64,000 bases of DNA from Actinomycetes bacterium (GCA_023460175.1 JAEWRC010000080.1:45056-109055); one strand, 5' to 3'. Positions 37,536-46,543 are shown, counted from the first letter of the stretch. Numbers and translations are program-made. The notes: generated by a model from the letters alone, not told the origin.

Positions 37536-39371
37536 ATGTCCGTCACCCTGCCCGTCTCCGGCACCAAGCTCGACGTGGACTTCGACCCGGCACCGATCCG
37601 GGCGCGCTACGCCGAGGAGCGGGACCGCCGCCTGCGCCCCGACCACCTCGGCCAGTTCCAAGGCCTGTCCGACGTGCGCGCGGCCGACGATGCCGACCCC
37701 TACAGCGAGCCCGTCGAGCGCGACGCCCTGACCGCCGAGCACGACGTCGTCATCCTCGGCGGCGGCTTCGGCGGCCTGCTGGCCGGCGCCTACCTGACCC
37801 GGCAAGGCGTGACCGACTTCCGCATCGTCGAACAGGCCGGCGATTTCGGCGGCACCTGGTACTGGAACCGCTACCCCGGCGTGCAATGCGACGTCGAGTC
37901 CTACATCTACCTGCCGCTGCTGGAGGAGACCGGCTACATCCCCACCCAGCGCTACGCCGACGGCGACGAGATCTTCGCCCACGCCCAACGCATCGGCCGG
38001 CACTTCGATCTCTACCGCGCCGCGCTGTTCCAGACCGCGGTGACCTCGGCGACCTGGTCGCAGGACCGGCAGCGCTGGGAGATCCGCACCGACCGCGGCG
38101 ATGTCCTGACCGCGAAGTACGTCGTGCGCGCCAACGGGCCCCTGAACAAGCCGCAGTTCCCGCGGGTGGACGGCATCGCCGACTTCAAGGGCGCGATGTT
38201 CCACACCAGTCGCTGGGACTACGACTACACCGGCGGCGATCAGCACGGCGCCATGACCAAGCTGGCCGACAAGCGCGTCGCGATCATCGGCACCGGCGCC
38301 ACCGGCGTCCAGGCCGTACCGTTCCTCGCCGAGGACGCCGCCGAACTGTTCGTCATCCAACGCACCCCCAGCGTCGTCGGCCCCCGCGACAACCGGCCCA
38401 CCGACCCGGACTGGATCGCCGGCCTGACGTCGGGCTGGCAACAGCGCCGCCACCACAACTTCAACTCCCTGGTCAACGGTCACCCGCAGGACCAGAACCT
38501 CGTCGGCGACATCTGGACCACGGTGCTGACGGCCGTCACCGGCCAACATCTCGTCGAGGAGCCGCTGGACACGCTGGCGGTCGAGGACCAGATCGCGCTC
38601 GCCGAGGTCGCCGACATGCAGGTCATGCGGTCCGTGCACGCCCGCATCGAGGACATCGTCGAGGATCAGGCGACCGCCGAGGCGCTCAAGCCGTGGTTCG
38701 GCGCGGTCTGCAAACGCCCCACGTTCAACGACGAGTACCTGCAGTCGTTCAACAAGCCCTCCGTGCATCTGGTCCACTCCCCCGCCGGGGTCGAAAAATT
38801 CACCGAGACAGGCCTTGTGGTCGACGGCAAGCACTACGAGGTCGACTGCATCGTCTTCGCGACCGGGTTCGAGACCGGCTCGTCCACCGCTGCGCGGTAT
38901 GGCTACGACATCATCGGCCGCGGCGGGGTGTCGATGCGGGACGAATTCGCCGACGGCCACAAGACCCTGCACGGGTTCTTCTCCCGCAAATTTCCCAACT
39001 TCGTCGAACTCGGGGTGAGCCAGAACGCCTACGTCGTCAACTTCACCTACATGCTCGACCGAAAGGCCCGCCACGCCGCCCGCATCCTGCACCACGCCCT
39101 CGCGCACCACATCGCCACCATCGAACCCGACGATGCCGCCCAGGCGGTCTGGGTCCAACTGACCCGAGAATCCGGACTGGCTCGACTGTTCTACTTCTCC
39201 ACGTGCACACCGGGCTACTACAACGGCCAGGGCGATCTTCAGCACGGCTTCTGGGGCGACGTCTACCAGGGCAGTGAGGTCGAGTTCTGGGAGATGATCG
39301 ACACCTGGTGGGAAGCAGGAGATTTCAAGGGTCTGGAACTCGAGTCCGCCGGCCCGGAAGTTCAGGGCTGA
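37536..39371 (+). CDS. Baeyer-Villiger flavin monooxygenase
   Basis: A 611-residue FAD/NADPH monooxygenase. The first Rossmann motif GGGFGGLLAG lies near residue 75, the BVMO fingerprint FXGXXXHXXXW is seen as FKGAMFHTSRW near residue 208, and the NADPH motif GTGATG follows. It would insert oxygen next to a ketone to give an ester or lactone. The alpha/beta hydrolase 8 bp downstream could cleave that ester, making a short ketone-degrading route with the divergent FadD activating the released acid. It is longer than EthA (489) and of the cyclohexanone/steroid monooxygenase size class. Confidence 0.9.
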   Translation: MSVTLPVSGTKLDVDFDPAPIRARYAEERDRRLRPDHLGQFQGLSDVRAADDADPYSEPVERDALTAEHDVVILGGGFGGLLAGAYLTRQGVTDFRIVEQAGDFGGTWYWNRYPGVQCDVESYIYLPLLEETGYIPTQRYADGDEIFAHAQRIGRHFDLYRAALFQTAVTSATWSQDRQRWEIRTDRGDVLTAKYVVRANGPLNKPQFPRVDGIADFKGAMFHTSRWDYDYTGGDQHGAMTKLADKRVAIIGTGATGVQAVPFLAEDAAELFVIQRTPSVVGPRDNRPTDPDWIAGLTSGWQQRRHHNFNSLVNGHPQDQNLVGDIWTTVLTAVTGQHLVEEPLDTLAVEDQIALAEVADMQVMRSVHARIEDIVEDQATAEALKPWFGAVCKRPTFNDEYLQSFNKPSVHLVHSPAGVEKFTETGLVVDGKHYEVDCIVFATGFETGSSTAARYGYDIIGRGGVSMRDEFADGHKTLHGFFSRKFPNFVELGVSQNAYVVNFTYMLDRKARHAARILHHALAHHIATIEPDDAAQAVWVQLTRESGLARLFYFSTCTPGYYNGQGDLQHGFWGDVYQGSEVEFWEMIDTWWEAGDFKGLELESAGPEVQG

Positions 39372-39378
39372 GGCGACC

Positions 39379-40161
39379 ATGACCACTCGCTCGCCATTGG
39401 TCTGCGTCCACGGCTTCAGCGGCAGCCGGCGACACTGGCAGCCCATCCTGCCGATGCTGCGAGCCCACCATGACGTCCACGTGGTGACGCTGGCCGGCCA
39501 CGCCGACGGGACATCGCTGCCGGCGGGCCAACGCGCCACCGTCACCGCGCTGGCCGATCACCTCGAACGCGACCTCGACGCTCTCGGGATCGAGCGGGCC
39601 CACCTGGTGGGTAATTCGCTGGGCGGTTGGCTGTCACTGGAGATGGCCGCCCGCGGACGTGCGCTGTCTGTGCTCGCACTGTCCCCAGCACTCGGCTGGT
39701 ATCCAGGCAGACATGTGCGGACGGTGAACCTCAAACTGGTGATGGCGCGGCGGCTGTTTACCGTGCTGGGTCCGGTTGCCCCGCAGGCGCTTCGGGTCGG
39801 ACTGCTACGCCGGCTGGCCCTCGGCGCCGCCGTCGCGGACCCCCGCAACATGGCGCCCGCAGACGCGGCCGCCTTTGTCGAGGACAACCTGCGCTGCAGC
39901 GTCTACTTCGAACTGGTCGACGATGTCGTGGGCACCGAACACCAACTGGGCGCCGTGGAGTGCCCCACCCAGATCGCCTGGTCGGAGCGCGACGCGCTGA
40001 TTCCGTATGACCCCTATGGCCTGCGGTTCCGGGCCCTGGTGCCCGATGCGCAGTTCTCCACCCTGCCGCGCGTGGGGCACGTACCGATGTATGACGACCC
40101 GGAGTTGGTGGCGCGCACGGTACTTGACCTGACCAGCGCCGTGGACGCGAAGCTCGACTGA
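39379..40161 (+). CDS. Alpha/beta hydrolase, likely esterase
   Basis: A 260-residue alpha/beta hydrolase. The oxyanion-hole HGFSGSRRHW, the nucleophile elbow GNSLGG, the acid in SERDALIPYD and the His in RVGHVPMYD are all in place. It starts 8 bp after the Baeyer-Villiger monooxygenase and is convergent with a TetR gene. The context suggests it hydrolyses the ester or lactone formed by the monooxygenase. Confidence 0.85.
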   Translation: MTTRSPLVCVHGFSGSRRHWQPILPMLRAHHDVHVVTLAGHADGTSLPAGQRATVTALADHLERDLDALGIERAHLVGNSLGGWLSLEMAARGRALSVLALSPALGWYPGRHVRTVNLKLVMARRLFTVLGPVAPQALRVGLLRRLALGAAVADPRNMAPADAAAFVEDNLRCSVYFELVDDVVGTEHQLGAVECPTQIAWSERDALIPYDPYGLRFRALVPDAQFSTLPRVGHVPMYDDPELVARTVLDLTSAVDAKLD

Positions 40162-40172
40162 CAGCCCGACCG

Positions 40173-40844
40173 TCAGCCCGGGCTGGGGGTGGCGATCCCC
40201 CAGCCTGACGCCAGCCAGATCGCCTGCACCATCTCGCGGGACTTGCGGGTGCGCTGAGAGTGGTTCTGCCGCAGCCGATCCAGGTAGAAGATGTGCATGG
40301 TCATCTCGAGCAGCATCGTGATGAGCCCGCGCACGTCGGCCGAAACCGGATGCGCCACACCCTGTTCCTGGTCCTTGATCAGTTGATCGGCGATGACGTC
40401 GGCGAGGCGCTGGATCCATTCGTCCCACAGTTGCGCCATCTGCTCGTCCAGCGGCATTGCCTGCACCGAGGCCATCAGGACGCCCTCGTTGTCGTGCCAA
40501 AGCTCCAGCGCGATATCGGCGGTGCGACCGATGAAGTCGCGGATGGACTCGTCCTCCGCGCGGGTGAAGAACTGCGCCCGGTTCATCAACTCGGCCCAGA
40601 TCTCGGAGGTGATCACCGCCAGCGGCGCATACTTCGAGTCGAAGTAGAAGTAGAACCCGGAGCGTCGCACGCCGGCCGCCGCGGCGATCTCACCGACAGT
40701 CAACTCCCCGATGGGGCGTGCAGCGAGCAACTCCGGCAGACAGTCGAGGATGGCGCGACGTTGCCGCTCCCCCTTGCTGGGCGCGCGCCGGTCTCCGAGG
40801 AGAACAGCGTTGTCCCTCGCCGCACCAGATGCTGAGGTGGACAT
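40173..40844 (-). CDS. TetR-family regulator (EthR-like)
   Basis: A 223-residue regulator. The HTH lies at residues ~35-75: LTVGEIAAAAGVRRSGFYFYF, where the SGFYFYF recognition helix matches EthR, the repressor of the EthA monooxygenase. The C-terminal domain is helical and would bind a hydrophobic ligand. I start it at the ATG at 40844 (MSTSASG); an in-frame TTG lies 9 bp upstream. It is convergent with the hydrolase and probably controls the divergent fadD/monooxygenase promoter. Confidence 0.83.
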   Translation of the reverse strand: MSTSASGAARDNAVLLGDRRAPSKGERQRRAILDCLPELLAARPIGELTVGEIAAAAGVRRSGFYFYFDSKYAPLAVITSEIWAELMNRAQFFTRAEDESIRDFIGRTADIALELWHDNEGVLMASVQAMPLDEQMAQLWDEWIQRLADVIADQLIKDQEQGVAHPVSADVRGLITMLLEMTMHIFYLDRLRQNHSQRTRKSREMVQAIWLASGWGIATPSPG

Positions 40845-40921
40845 GACAGACAACTCTATCTTGCGCAGCCCTACGCGGGCGCCGAGAAGTAGCTGCCGTA
40901 CGCGTTTCCGCAGGACGGGGT

Positions 40922-40946
40922 GTCACTGAGCTTCTTCTCGGCGCAG
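40922..40946. repeat. 25-bp direct repeat, copy 2, next to tRNA-Met
   Basis: Second copy of the repeat at 35782-35806 (24 of 25 identical), same orientation, ending 6 bp before the CCA of the tRNA. Read leftwards it again encodes LRREEAQ and a stop. No gene contains it here. Confidence 0.75.
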
Positions 40947-40952
40947 GAACTC

Positions 40953-41029
40953 TGGTGGGGCGGGCGGGGCTCGAACCCGCGACCAATGGATTATGAGTCC
41001 ACGGCTCTAACCGACTGAGCTACCGCCCC
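40953..41029 (-). tRNA. tRNA-Met (anticodon CAT)
   Basis: A full cloverleaf on the minus strand: acceptor stem GGGGCGG pairs with CCGCCCC, D-stem GCTC/GAGC, anticodon stem GTGGA/TCCAT (one G-T pair) around CTCATAA, T-arm GCGGG-TTCGAGC-CCCGC, discriminator A and an encoded CCA. The loop, CAT anticodon and D-arm resemble elongator tRNA-Met; a tRNA-Ile with lysidine-modified CAT cannot be excluded from sequence alone. The 74-nt body is 40956-41029. Confidence 0.9.
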
Positions 41030-41253
41030 CGATCGATGCGGACACCATGTTCCCACGTCGGGTGGTGCGGCTCGAAGCAGGTGGCCACCGCGAGGCGGCG
41101 ATTTCATACGCAACACACCGGCGCGGCGGATCAAACCGCAGTTTCGGCGGGGCAGGCGGCGCAGGCCAAGCGGCGGAACGAGCGGCGGGCGGCGGGCGGC
41201 GGGCGGCGGTGGTGCCACCGCGGCCGACGACGCGCCGCTGCACGACCTCGAAC

Positions 41254-42693
41254 TCACGGGGTTGGTGGCGACGCCGGTGGGTTGACTGCCTGGCCGGGCT
41301 TCCAGAGCAGGGCGCCGAACACCAACCCGGTGAACGGGATGGCGGCCAGCACCGCGCTGAGCCCGGCACTGCCGCCGGTGACCAGGGTGAAGTTGGACAG
41401 CACCAGCCACAGGCTGATCAGCAACCCCAGCAGGGCGGCCACCGGCACGATGCGGGTCTGCCAGAGTCGTCCGCGGGCCGCCTCGGGGTTGCGCAGGAAG
41501 AACACCAGCACCGCGGTGGTCGTGCTGAGCATCATCAACACCATGCCGACGGTCGCCACCCCGGCCATCGACCCGAAAACCCCCACCAGCGGGTCGATTC
41601 CGAGGACGGCGAAGATCGCCACGATGACCGTGGCGGTCACCGTCTGCACCACCGACGAGAACGCCGGCGACTGGTGCCCGGGGTGCACCTCACCGAGGCG
41701 GCGCGGCAGCAGACCCTTGCCGCCCAGCACGAACTGGTAGCGGGCGATCACGTTGTGGAAGGACAGCACGCAGGCGAACAGGCTGGTCAGCAGCAGCACG
41801 TTGACCACGTCGCGGCCGAGTCGCCCGAGGGTGTCGTTGGTGGTGTCCAGCAGCATGTTGGCGTTGCCGTCGAGGGTCTGCTGGGCCACCGCGGCGACGT
41901 TGTCGGGGCCGATGGCCACCACGAACGCCCAGCAGGTGATGGCGTAGAACGCGCCGATGATCAGCACCGCGGCGTAGGTGGCGCGCGGGATGGTGCGCTG
42001 CGGGTCGCGGGCCTCGTCGCGGAACACCGCGGTGGCCTCGAAGCCAATGAAGCCGGTCAGCGCGAACAGCACCGCGATGCCCAGCGCACCGCTGGCCACC
42101 ACCTCCGGGGTGAACGACGCGAACGTCACGCCCGCCGGGCCCGGGTCGGCCACGATGACCAGATCGAGCAGCGCGACGATGCCGATCTCGAGGACCAGCG
42201 CCACGCCGAGCACCTTGGCGCTGAGCCCGATGTGCCGGTAACCGAGCACCGCGACGATCGCCAGCACCGCGAACGAGTAGACGGGCCAGGGGATCTGCGG
42301 GCCACCGTAGAACTTCACCGTGTCGTCGATGGCCCAGCCGATGTAGCCGTAGATGCCGACTTGGATTGCGGTGTAGGCGATCAGCGCGACCACCGCGATG
42401 CCCTTGCCCAGCCGGTCGCCCAGCCCGACGGTGACATAGGAGTAGAACGCGCCGGCCTCGGGCACGTGCGGCGTCATGGTCACGAACCCGACGCTGAACA
42501 GCAGCAGCACCAGCGCGGCGGTGGCGAAGCCGACCGGGGCGCCGGCGCCGTTGCCCAGGCCCATCGCCAGCGGCATGTTGCCGCCGATGACCGTGAGCGG
42601 CGCGGCCGCGGCGACCACCATGAAGACGATGGCGATGGGGCCGAGTTTGCCGTGCAGGCGCGGCTTTTCGGAGGCGACGGTGGCGTCGGTCAT
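41254..42693 (-). CDS. APC-family amino acid permease
   Basis: A 479-residue membrane protein with about 12 helices. The first helix region (LGPIAIVFMVVAAAAPLTVIGG) and the conserved TGFIGFEATAVFRDEARDP segment mark it as an amino acid-polyamine-organocation permease. Its start overlaps the P1-peptidase stop by 4 bp, so the two are one operon: uptake of an amino acid or amide and intracellular peptide trimming. It ends 225 bp from the tRNA-Met gene; nothing else is seen in that gap except a repetitive GCGGGCG tract. Confidence 0.9.
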   Translation of the reverse strand: MTDATVASEKPRLHGKLGPIAIVFMVVAAAAPLTVIGGNMPLAMGLGNGAGAPVGFATAALVLLLFSVGFVTMTPHVPEAGAFYSYVTVGLGDRLGKGIAVVALIAYTAIQVGIYGYIGWAIDDTVKFYGGPQIPWPVYSFAVLAIVAVLGYRHIGLSAKVLGVALVLEIGIVALLDLVIVADPGPAGVTFASFTPEVVASGALGIAVLFALTGFIGFEATAVFRDEARDPQRTIPRATYAAVLIIGAFYAITCWAFVVAIGPDNVAAVAQQTLDGNANMLLDTTNDTLGRLGRDVVNVLLLTSLFACVLSFHNVIARYQFVLGGKGLLPRRLGEVHPGHQSPAFSSVVQTVTATVIVAIFAVLGIDPLVGVFGSMAGVATVGMVLMMLSTTTAVLVFFLRNPEAARGRLWQTRIVPVAALLGLLISLWLVLSNFTLVTGGSAGLSAVLAAIPFTGLVFGALLWKPGQAVNPPASPPTP

Positions 42694-43796
42694 CGGGACT
42701 CCCGGATTTCGGTGGCGAGGGCTTGGCGAAGCAGGTCGTGGTCGAGGGCGTGGACGGTCAGGCCGTTGCGCCCGGTCATGGTGTCCGCGGCGACCATCGC
42801 GTTGACGATCGCCTCCTCGGTGGCCTCGATGGTCAGGTCGAACAGGCGGGTCATCAGCTGCGGGGCGACCATCCGCACCGGCACCTCGGGCTCGGGCACG
42901 TCGGCGCTCTCGTCCCAGCTGTAGGACGGGATGCCGCGGTTGCCGGTCGAGAACGCCAGCATCAGATCACCGCTGTACTGCTCGCCGCTGCCGCCGATGC
43001 GGGCGACCGCCAGCGCGGCGCGCTGCGCGAGCCGGGTGCACTGATGCGGCAGCAGCGGGGCGTCGGTGGCCACCAGGACGATGATCGAACCCGAGCCGGG
43101 CTCATAGTGGGTGGGCAGTTCGGGTTCCGGGACGACGTCGGTCCCGATGCGCTCGCCCACCGGAAATCCGTTGATCCGCAACCGTTCCCGTCGGCCGTGG
43201 TTGGCCTGCACCAGCGCGCCGACGGTGTAGCGACCGGCGGCGGTGTCGGTGACCCGCGACGCGGTGCCGATGCCGCCCTTGAAGCCGTGGCAGATCATGC
43301 CGGTGCCGCCGCCGACGTTGCCCTCGGCCACCGGCCCGTCGGCCGCGGCGCGCAGGGCGGCCTCGACGTGGTCGGGCTTCACGTGAAAGCCGTTGATGTC
43401 GCTGAGCAGCCCGTCGTAGGTCTCCCCGACCACCGGCAGCGACCAATAGACACCGTCGCCGCGGGCGGACACCTGGGCGGCGACCAGGGCGTCGCGGACG
43501 ACGCCGGCGCTGTGGGTATTGGTGATGCCGATCGCCGAGGTCAACTCGCCCGATTCCTGGATCCACTGCAGGCCGGTCATCTCGCCGCTGCCGTTGAGCC
43601 GGTGGGCGCCGGCGAACACCGGCTGGGTCCAGATGTCGTCGTGCGGGACGACGACGGTCACGCCGGTGTGGACGTGCGGGGGGCCGACGTCGTTCAGGGT
43701 GGTGTGCCCGACGCGCACCCCCGCAACGTCGGTGATGGCGTTGTTCGGCCCCGTCGGGTGCTCCCCGATGACGATGCCGAGATCCCTCGTCCGCAT
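42690..43796 (-). CDS. P1-family (DmpA-type) aminopeptidase
   Basis: A 368-residue N-terminal nucleophile hydrolase. The family fold is recognised from ITDVAGVRVGHTTL at the start, TNTHSAGVVRDAL, GNVGGGTGMICHGFKGG and the maturation site GSGSIIVLVATDAPLLPHQ, where DmpA-type enzymes cut themselves before a Ser that becomes the nucleophile. Members trim N-terminal D- or L-amino acids or beta-peptides. It is co-transcribed with the downstream permease and divergent from a TetR gene across a 141-bp gap with an inverted repeat. Confidence 0.88.
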   Translation of the reverse strand: MRTRDLGIVIGEHPTGPNNAITDVAGVRVGHTTLNDVGPPHVHTGVTVVVPHDDIWTQPVFAGAHRLNGSGEMTGLQWIQESGELTSAIGITNTHSAGVVRDALVAAQVSARGDGVYWSLPVVGETYDGLLSDINGFHVKPDHVEAALRAAADGPVAEGNVGGGTGMICHGFKGGIGTASRVTDTAAGRYTVGALVQANHGRRERLRINGFPVGERIGTDVVPEPELPTHYEPGSGSIIVLVATDAPLLPHQCTRLAQRAALAVARIGGSGEQYSGDLMLAFSTGNRGIPSYSWDESADVPEPEVPVRMVAPQLMTRLFDLTIEATEEAIVNAMVAADTMTGRNGLTVHALDHDLLRQALATEIRESR

Positions 43797-43816
43797 GCTC
43801 TGCTCCCCGAATGTTT

Positions 43817-43833
43817 TTTTCCTTAACGGAAAA
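43817..43833. promoter_or_regulatory. Inverted repeat TTTTCC-TTAAC-GGAAAA in a divergent promoter
   Basis: Perfect 6-bp arms (43817-43822 and 43828-43833) around TTAAC, within a strongly AT-rich patch just upstream of the P1-peptidase gene and facing the TetR gene. A likely TetR operator. Confidence 0.55.
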
Positions 43834-43937
43834 CAATGGACCCTCCGCGACGATTACACAAGGGATATCGAAAAACTGCTCGACGGGCCGGTAACGTCGA
43901 ACGGGTCAACCCCCTACCGAGCTGGGAGAATGCACGC

Positions 43938-44549
43938 GTGGCACGCCCAAACCGTCAGGTCGAACGTCGCGGCGAAATTCTGGACGCGACAATCACTTTG
44001 ATCGAGCGCAACGACGTGGCGAATCTCCGGATCGCCGACGTGGCCGCCGAGCTCGGGCTGACCGCCAACGCGGTGCGGTACTACTTCAAGGACATGGCCG
44101 AGTTGCTCTCCGAGCTGGCGCTGCGCTCCGATGCCCGGTTCTACGACGATCGGCGCCGGGTCATCGAGCGGACGGCCGAACCCGCGGACCAGCTGGCGTT
44201 GACCATCGCCGCGGGCCTGCCCACCGGTCCGGAGGACGCCGAATGGCGGGCGATCTGGCGCGCGGTGCTGGCCGCCGGCTTCGAGCTTGATCAGCGCTCC
44301 GATGTCCAGGGCATCTATCACCGGCAGGTCGGGCTCTACGCCGATCTGCTGCGCGCCGGGGCCGAGGCGGGAGCGTTCGTGATGGGCTCGTCGGCCGAGG
44401 ACGTCGCGATGACCCTGATGTCGATGGAGGACTACCTGGGCTATCGCATCGTCGCGCGCGACCCCGCGCTGGACCGGTCCACCGCGCTGCGGCTGATGCG
44501 CCAGTACGCCGAGCTGGCGACCGGCACCCGGCTGCCCGAGATGGTCTGA
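43938..44549 (+). CDS. TetR-family regulator
   Basis: A 203-residue regulator starting at a GTG (VARPNRQVERRGEILDATI) with GGGAG upstream. The HTH reads LRIADVAAELGLTANAVRYYF, with the RYYF recognition helix usual in the family; the rest is a helical ligand-binding domain. It is divergent from the peptidase-permease operon and 3 bp upstream of the threonine aldolase gene, so it probably controls both directions in response to an amino acid-like ligand. Confidence 0.85.
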   Translation: MARPNRQVERRGEILDATITLIERNDVANLRIADVAAELGLTANAVRYYFKDMAELLSELALRSDARFYDDRRRVIERTAEPADQLALTIAAGLPTGPEDAEWRAIWRAVLAAGFELDQRSDVQGIYHRQVGLYADLLRAGAEAGAFVMGSSAEDVAMTLMSMEDYLGYRIVARDPALDRSTALRLMRQYAELATGTRLPEMV

Positions 44550-44552
44550 GCG

Positions 44553-45572
44553 GTGCAGCTCTCCGCCGCCTTCGCCTCCGACAACGCCGCGCCGACGCAT
44601 CCGGCCGTGCTCGAGGCGCTGACCCGCGCCAACACCGGGGCCGTCGGGTCCTACGGCCGGGATCCGTTCACCGAGCGCGCCACCGCGCAGCTGCGGGAGG
44701 TGTTCGCCAGCCCCGAGGCCGAGGTGGTGTTCGCGTTCACGGGCACCGCGGCCAACGTCATCGCGCTCAGCGCGGCGGTGCGGCCCTGGCACGAGATCCT
44801 CTGCAGCGACGTCGCGCATGCGCTGCTCGACGAGGCCGGCGGGCCGGTGCGGATCTCCGGGGCCCAGCTCACCCGGCTGCCCAGTGACGACGGGATCATC
44901 GACGCGGGCGAACTCGAGCGACGCATCGTCCGCCGCGGCGATGTGCACCATTCCCAGCCGAGGATCGTCACCATCACGCAGTCCACCGAGAACGGCCGGG
45001 TCTGGACCGGACCGGTGCTGCGGGAGTTCATCGACCGGGCGCACGCCGCGGATCTGCTGGTGCACATCGACGGATCCCGAATCGCCAACGCGGTTGCCGC
45101 CCTGGGTGTCGCACCGGCCGACGCGATCGGGGACGCCGACATCGTCACCGTCGGGGGCACCAAGAACGGGCAGATGTTCGGCGACGCCGTGCTGGTGCGC
45201 CGGCCCGAGTTGTTCGACGGAATCCGGTTCGTGCAGAAGCAGATCGGGCAGCTGGCCAGCAAGCAGCGCTTCGTGGCCGCGCAGTTCGAGGCGATGCTGA
45301 CCGACGACCTGTGGTTGCGGGTGGCCGCGCACGCGAACGCGATGGCCGCGCGGTTGAGCCAGGGGTTGGCAGCGTTGGGGCTCCGGCTGGCGGCGCCCAC
45401 CGAGGCCAACGAGGTGTTCGCGATTCTGGACGACGCTGCGCGCGAGCGCCTCTCGGGCTACGCGGTGCATCAGCCGGACCCGCTGACGCCGGTGTTCCGG
45501 TTCGTGTGCTCATGGGCCACCACCGCCGACGAGGTCGACGATGTGCTGGAGCGGTTGCGCAGTCGGACGTGA
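44553..45572 (+). CDS. Low-specificity threonine aldolase, PLP enzyme
   Basis: A 339-residue fold-type I PLP enzyme; start GTG at 44553. SDNAAPTHPAVLEAL opens the family fold, TGTAANVIAL binds the cofactor phosphate, HIDGSRIANA supplies the Asp that pairs with the pyridine nitrogen, and VGGTKNG holds the catalytic Lys. It would split L-threonine or related beta-hydroxy amino acids to glycine and an aldehyde. It is 3 bp behind the TetR gene, and the divergent permease and peptidase suggest a small amino-acid scavenging unit. Confidence 0.88.
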   Translation: MQLSAAFASDNAAPTHPAVLEALTRANTGAVGSYGRDPFTERATAQLREVFASPEAEVVFAFTGTAANVIALSAAVRPWHEILCSDVAHALLDEAGGPVRISGAQLTRLPSDDGIIDAGELERRIVRRGDVHHSQPRIVTITQSTENGRVWTGPVLREFIDRAHAADLLVHIDGSRIANAVAALGVAPADAIGDADIVTVGGTKNGQMFGDAVLVRRPELFDGIRFVQKQIGQLASKQRFVAAQFEAMLTDDLWLRVAAHANAMAARLSQGLAALGLRLAAPTEANEVFAILDDAARERLSGYAVHQPDPLTPVFRFVCSWATTADEVDDVLERLRSRT

Positions 45573-45594
45573 CGGTGTCCGTGAGGGTTGCGGC

Positions 45595-46389
45595 TCAGCT
45601 GTAGACCGGCTGCCCGTCGGCACCGAGCAGGTAGCGCTCGGTGCCCTCGGGCACCCGCGGCTCGTCGAAGCCGAGCGCCACCGCAATCTTGTTGCACGCG
45701 TTGCGCATCACGTCCAGCGTCAGCTCGACGGCCTCGGCCCGGCCGAAGTGGCCCAAGACATTCGGCGGCCGCTGCGGCGTCCAGATCAGGGCGTCGACGT
45801 AGCGCAGCGCGGCCTTGTGCCGCTCGCTCAGATCGGACTGCTCGTAGCGGTCGATGGCGTCGTACATCGCCTCGTCGCCGCCGGCATCCAGCGCCGCGCC
45901 CTCGCGCAGCGACTTGCACAGCCGGCAGTTGTGCGCCCGCGCCCCGCGCAACCGCACCAGCTCGGAGGTCACCGGGTCCAGCTCCCGCATCCGCCCCACC
46001 GCGGGCGCGAACCCGTTGAGCAGCACGTCGGCGGGCGCGCAATCGCGATCCCACTCCGGCCGCCCCACCGGCACGTCGAGGGCCGACAGCGCGACCAGGA
46101 CCCGGGGCGCGAAGTCCGCGATGAAGATCAACGCCGTCACGTCCAGCACCGCATCGCCGGTCGCCGCCGCGAACGCCGCCCGCTGCGCCGGACTGAGCAC
46201 CGAGACGTCCACCGCGAACTGTTCGGCGAACTCGGCGACCGCGGGATCCAGACCGCGTGGATCGCCGTCGGAGCGCAGCGCGGTCAATCCCAGCGCCGCC
46301 CCGGCCACCCCGCGCACGCCCGCATTCACGTCGGCAAGCTCGCGCGGATTCAGCGCGATCAGCTCCGCCAACAGTGCGGTCCCGGTCAT
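45595..46389 (-). CDS. Carboxymuconolactone decarboxylase/AhpD-like protein
   Basis: A 264-residue helical protein. The CX2C pair in ARAHNCRLCKSLREG is the AhpD-type redox motif, and RHKAALRYVDALIW with LTLDVMRNACNKIAVALG matches the second half of the family. Double-length members like this have a degenerate first half. It may reduce peroxides with a thiol partner, but the reducing partner is not encoded nearby. I start it at MTGTALLAELI (46389). It is divergent from the KstR-box promoter of the Rieske oxygenase. Confidence 0.75.
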   Translation of the reverse strand: MTGTALLAELIALNPRELADVNAGVRGVAGAALGLTALRSDGDPRGLDPAVAEFAEQFAVDVSVLSPAQRAAFAAATGDAVLDVTALIFIADFAPRVLVALSALDVPVGRPEWDRDCAPADVLLNGFAPAVGRMRELDPVTSELVRLRGARAHNCRLCKSLREGAALDAGGDEAMYDAIDRYEQSDLSERHKAALRYVDALIWTPQRPPNVLGHFGRAEAVELTLDVMRNACNKIAVALGFDEPRVPEGTERYLLGADGQPVYS

Positions 46390-46463
46390 CGGGCGATTAT
46401 CGCACGCCAACCGGCCGTCCACGGTTGCAACAGCAAATGAGACCGTGTACTACTGAACAGAAC

Positions 46464-46477
46464 TAGAACGTGTTCCA
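46464..46477. promoter_or_regulatory. KstR-type operator TAGAACGTGTTCCA
   Basis: Matches the KstR consensus TNNAACNNGTTNNA at every fixed position and lies 67 bp upstream of the Rieske oxygenase start. KstR represses cholesterol-catabolism genes in mycobacteria until a cholesterol-derived CoA thioester is present. Confidence 0.75.
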
Positions 46478-46543
46478 TCTTTGTCGTCGCACGGCAAAGC
46501 GTCTGTACGCAAGGGAAACTCACGGGCCGGAGGGAGAACCGCG

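Noticed and set aside
37260..39545. 761-residue minus-strand frame opposite the monooxygenase
   Set aside because: Shadow of a GC-rich gene; Val/Gly/Ala-rich, no motif, would overlap fadD.
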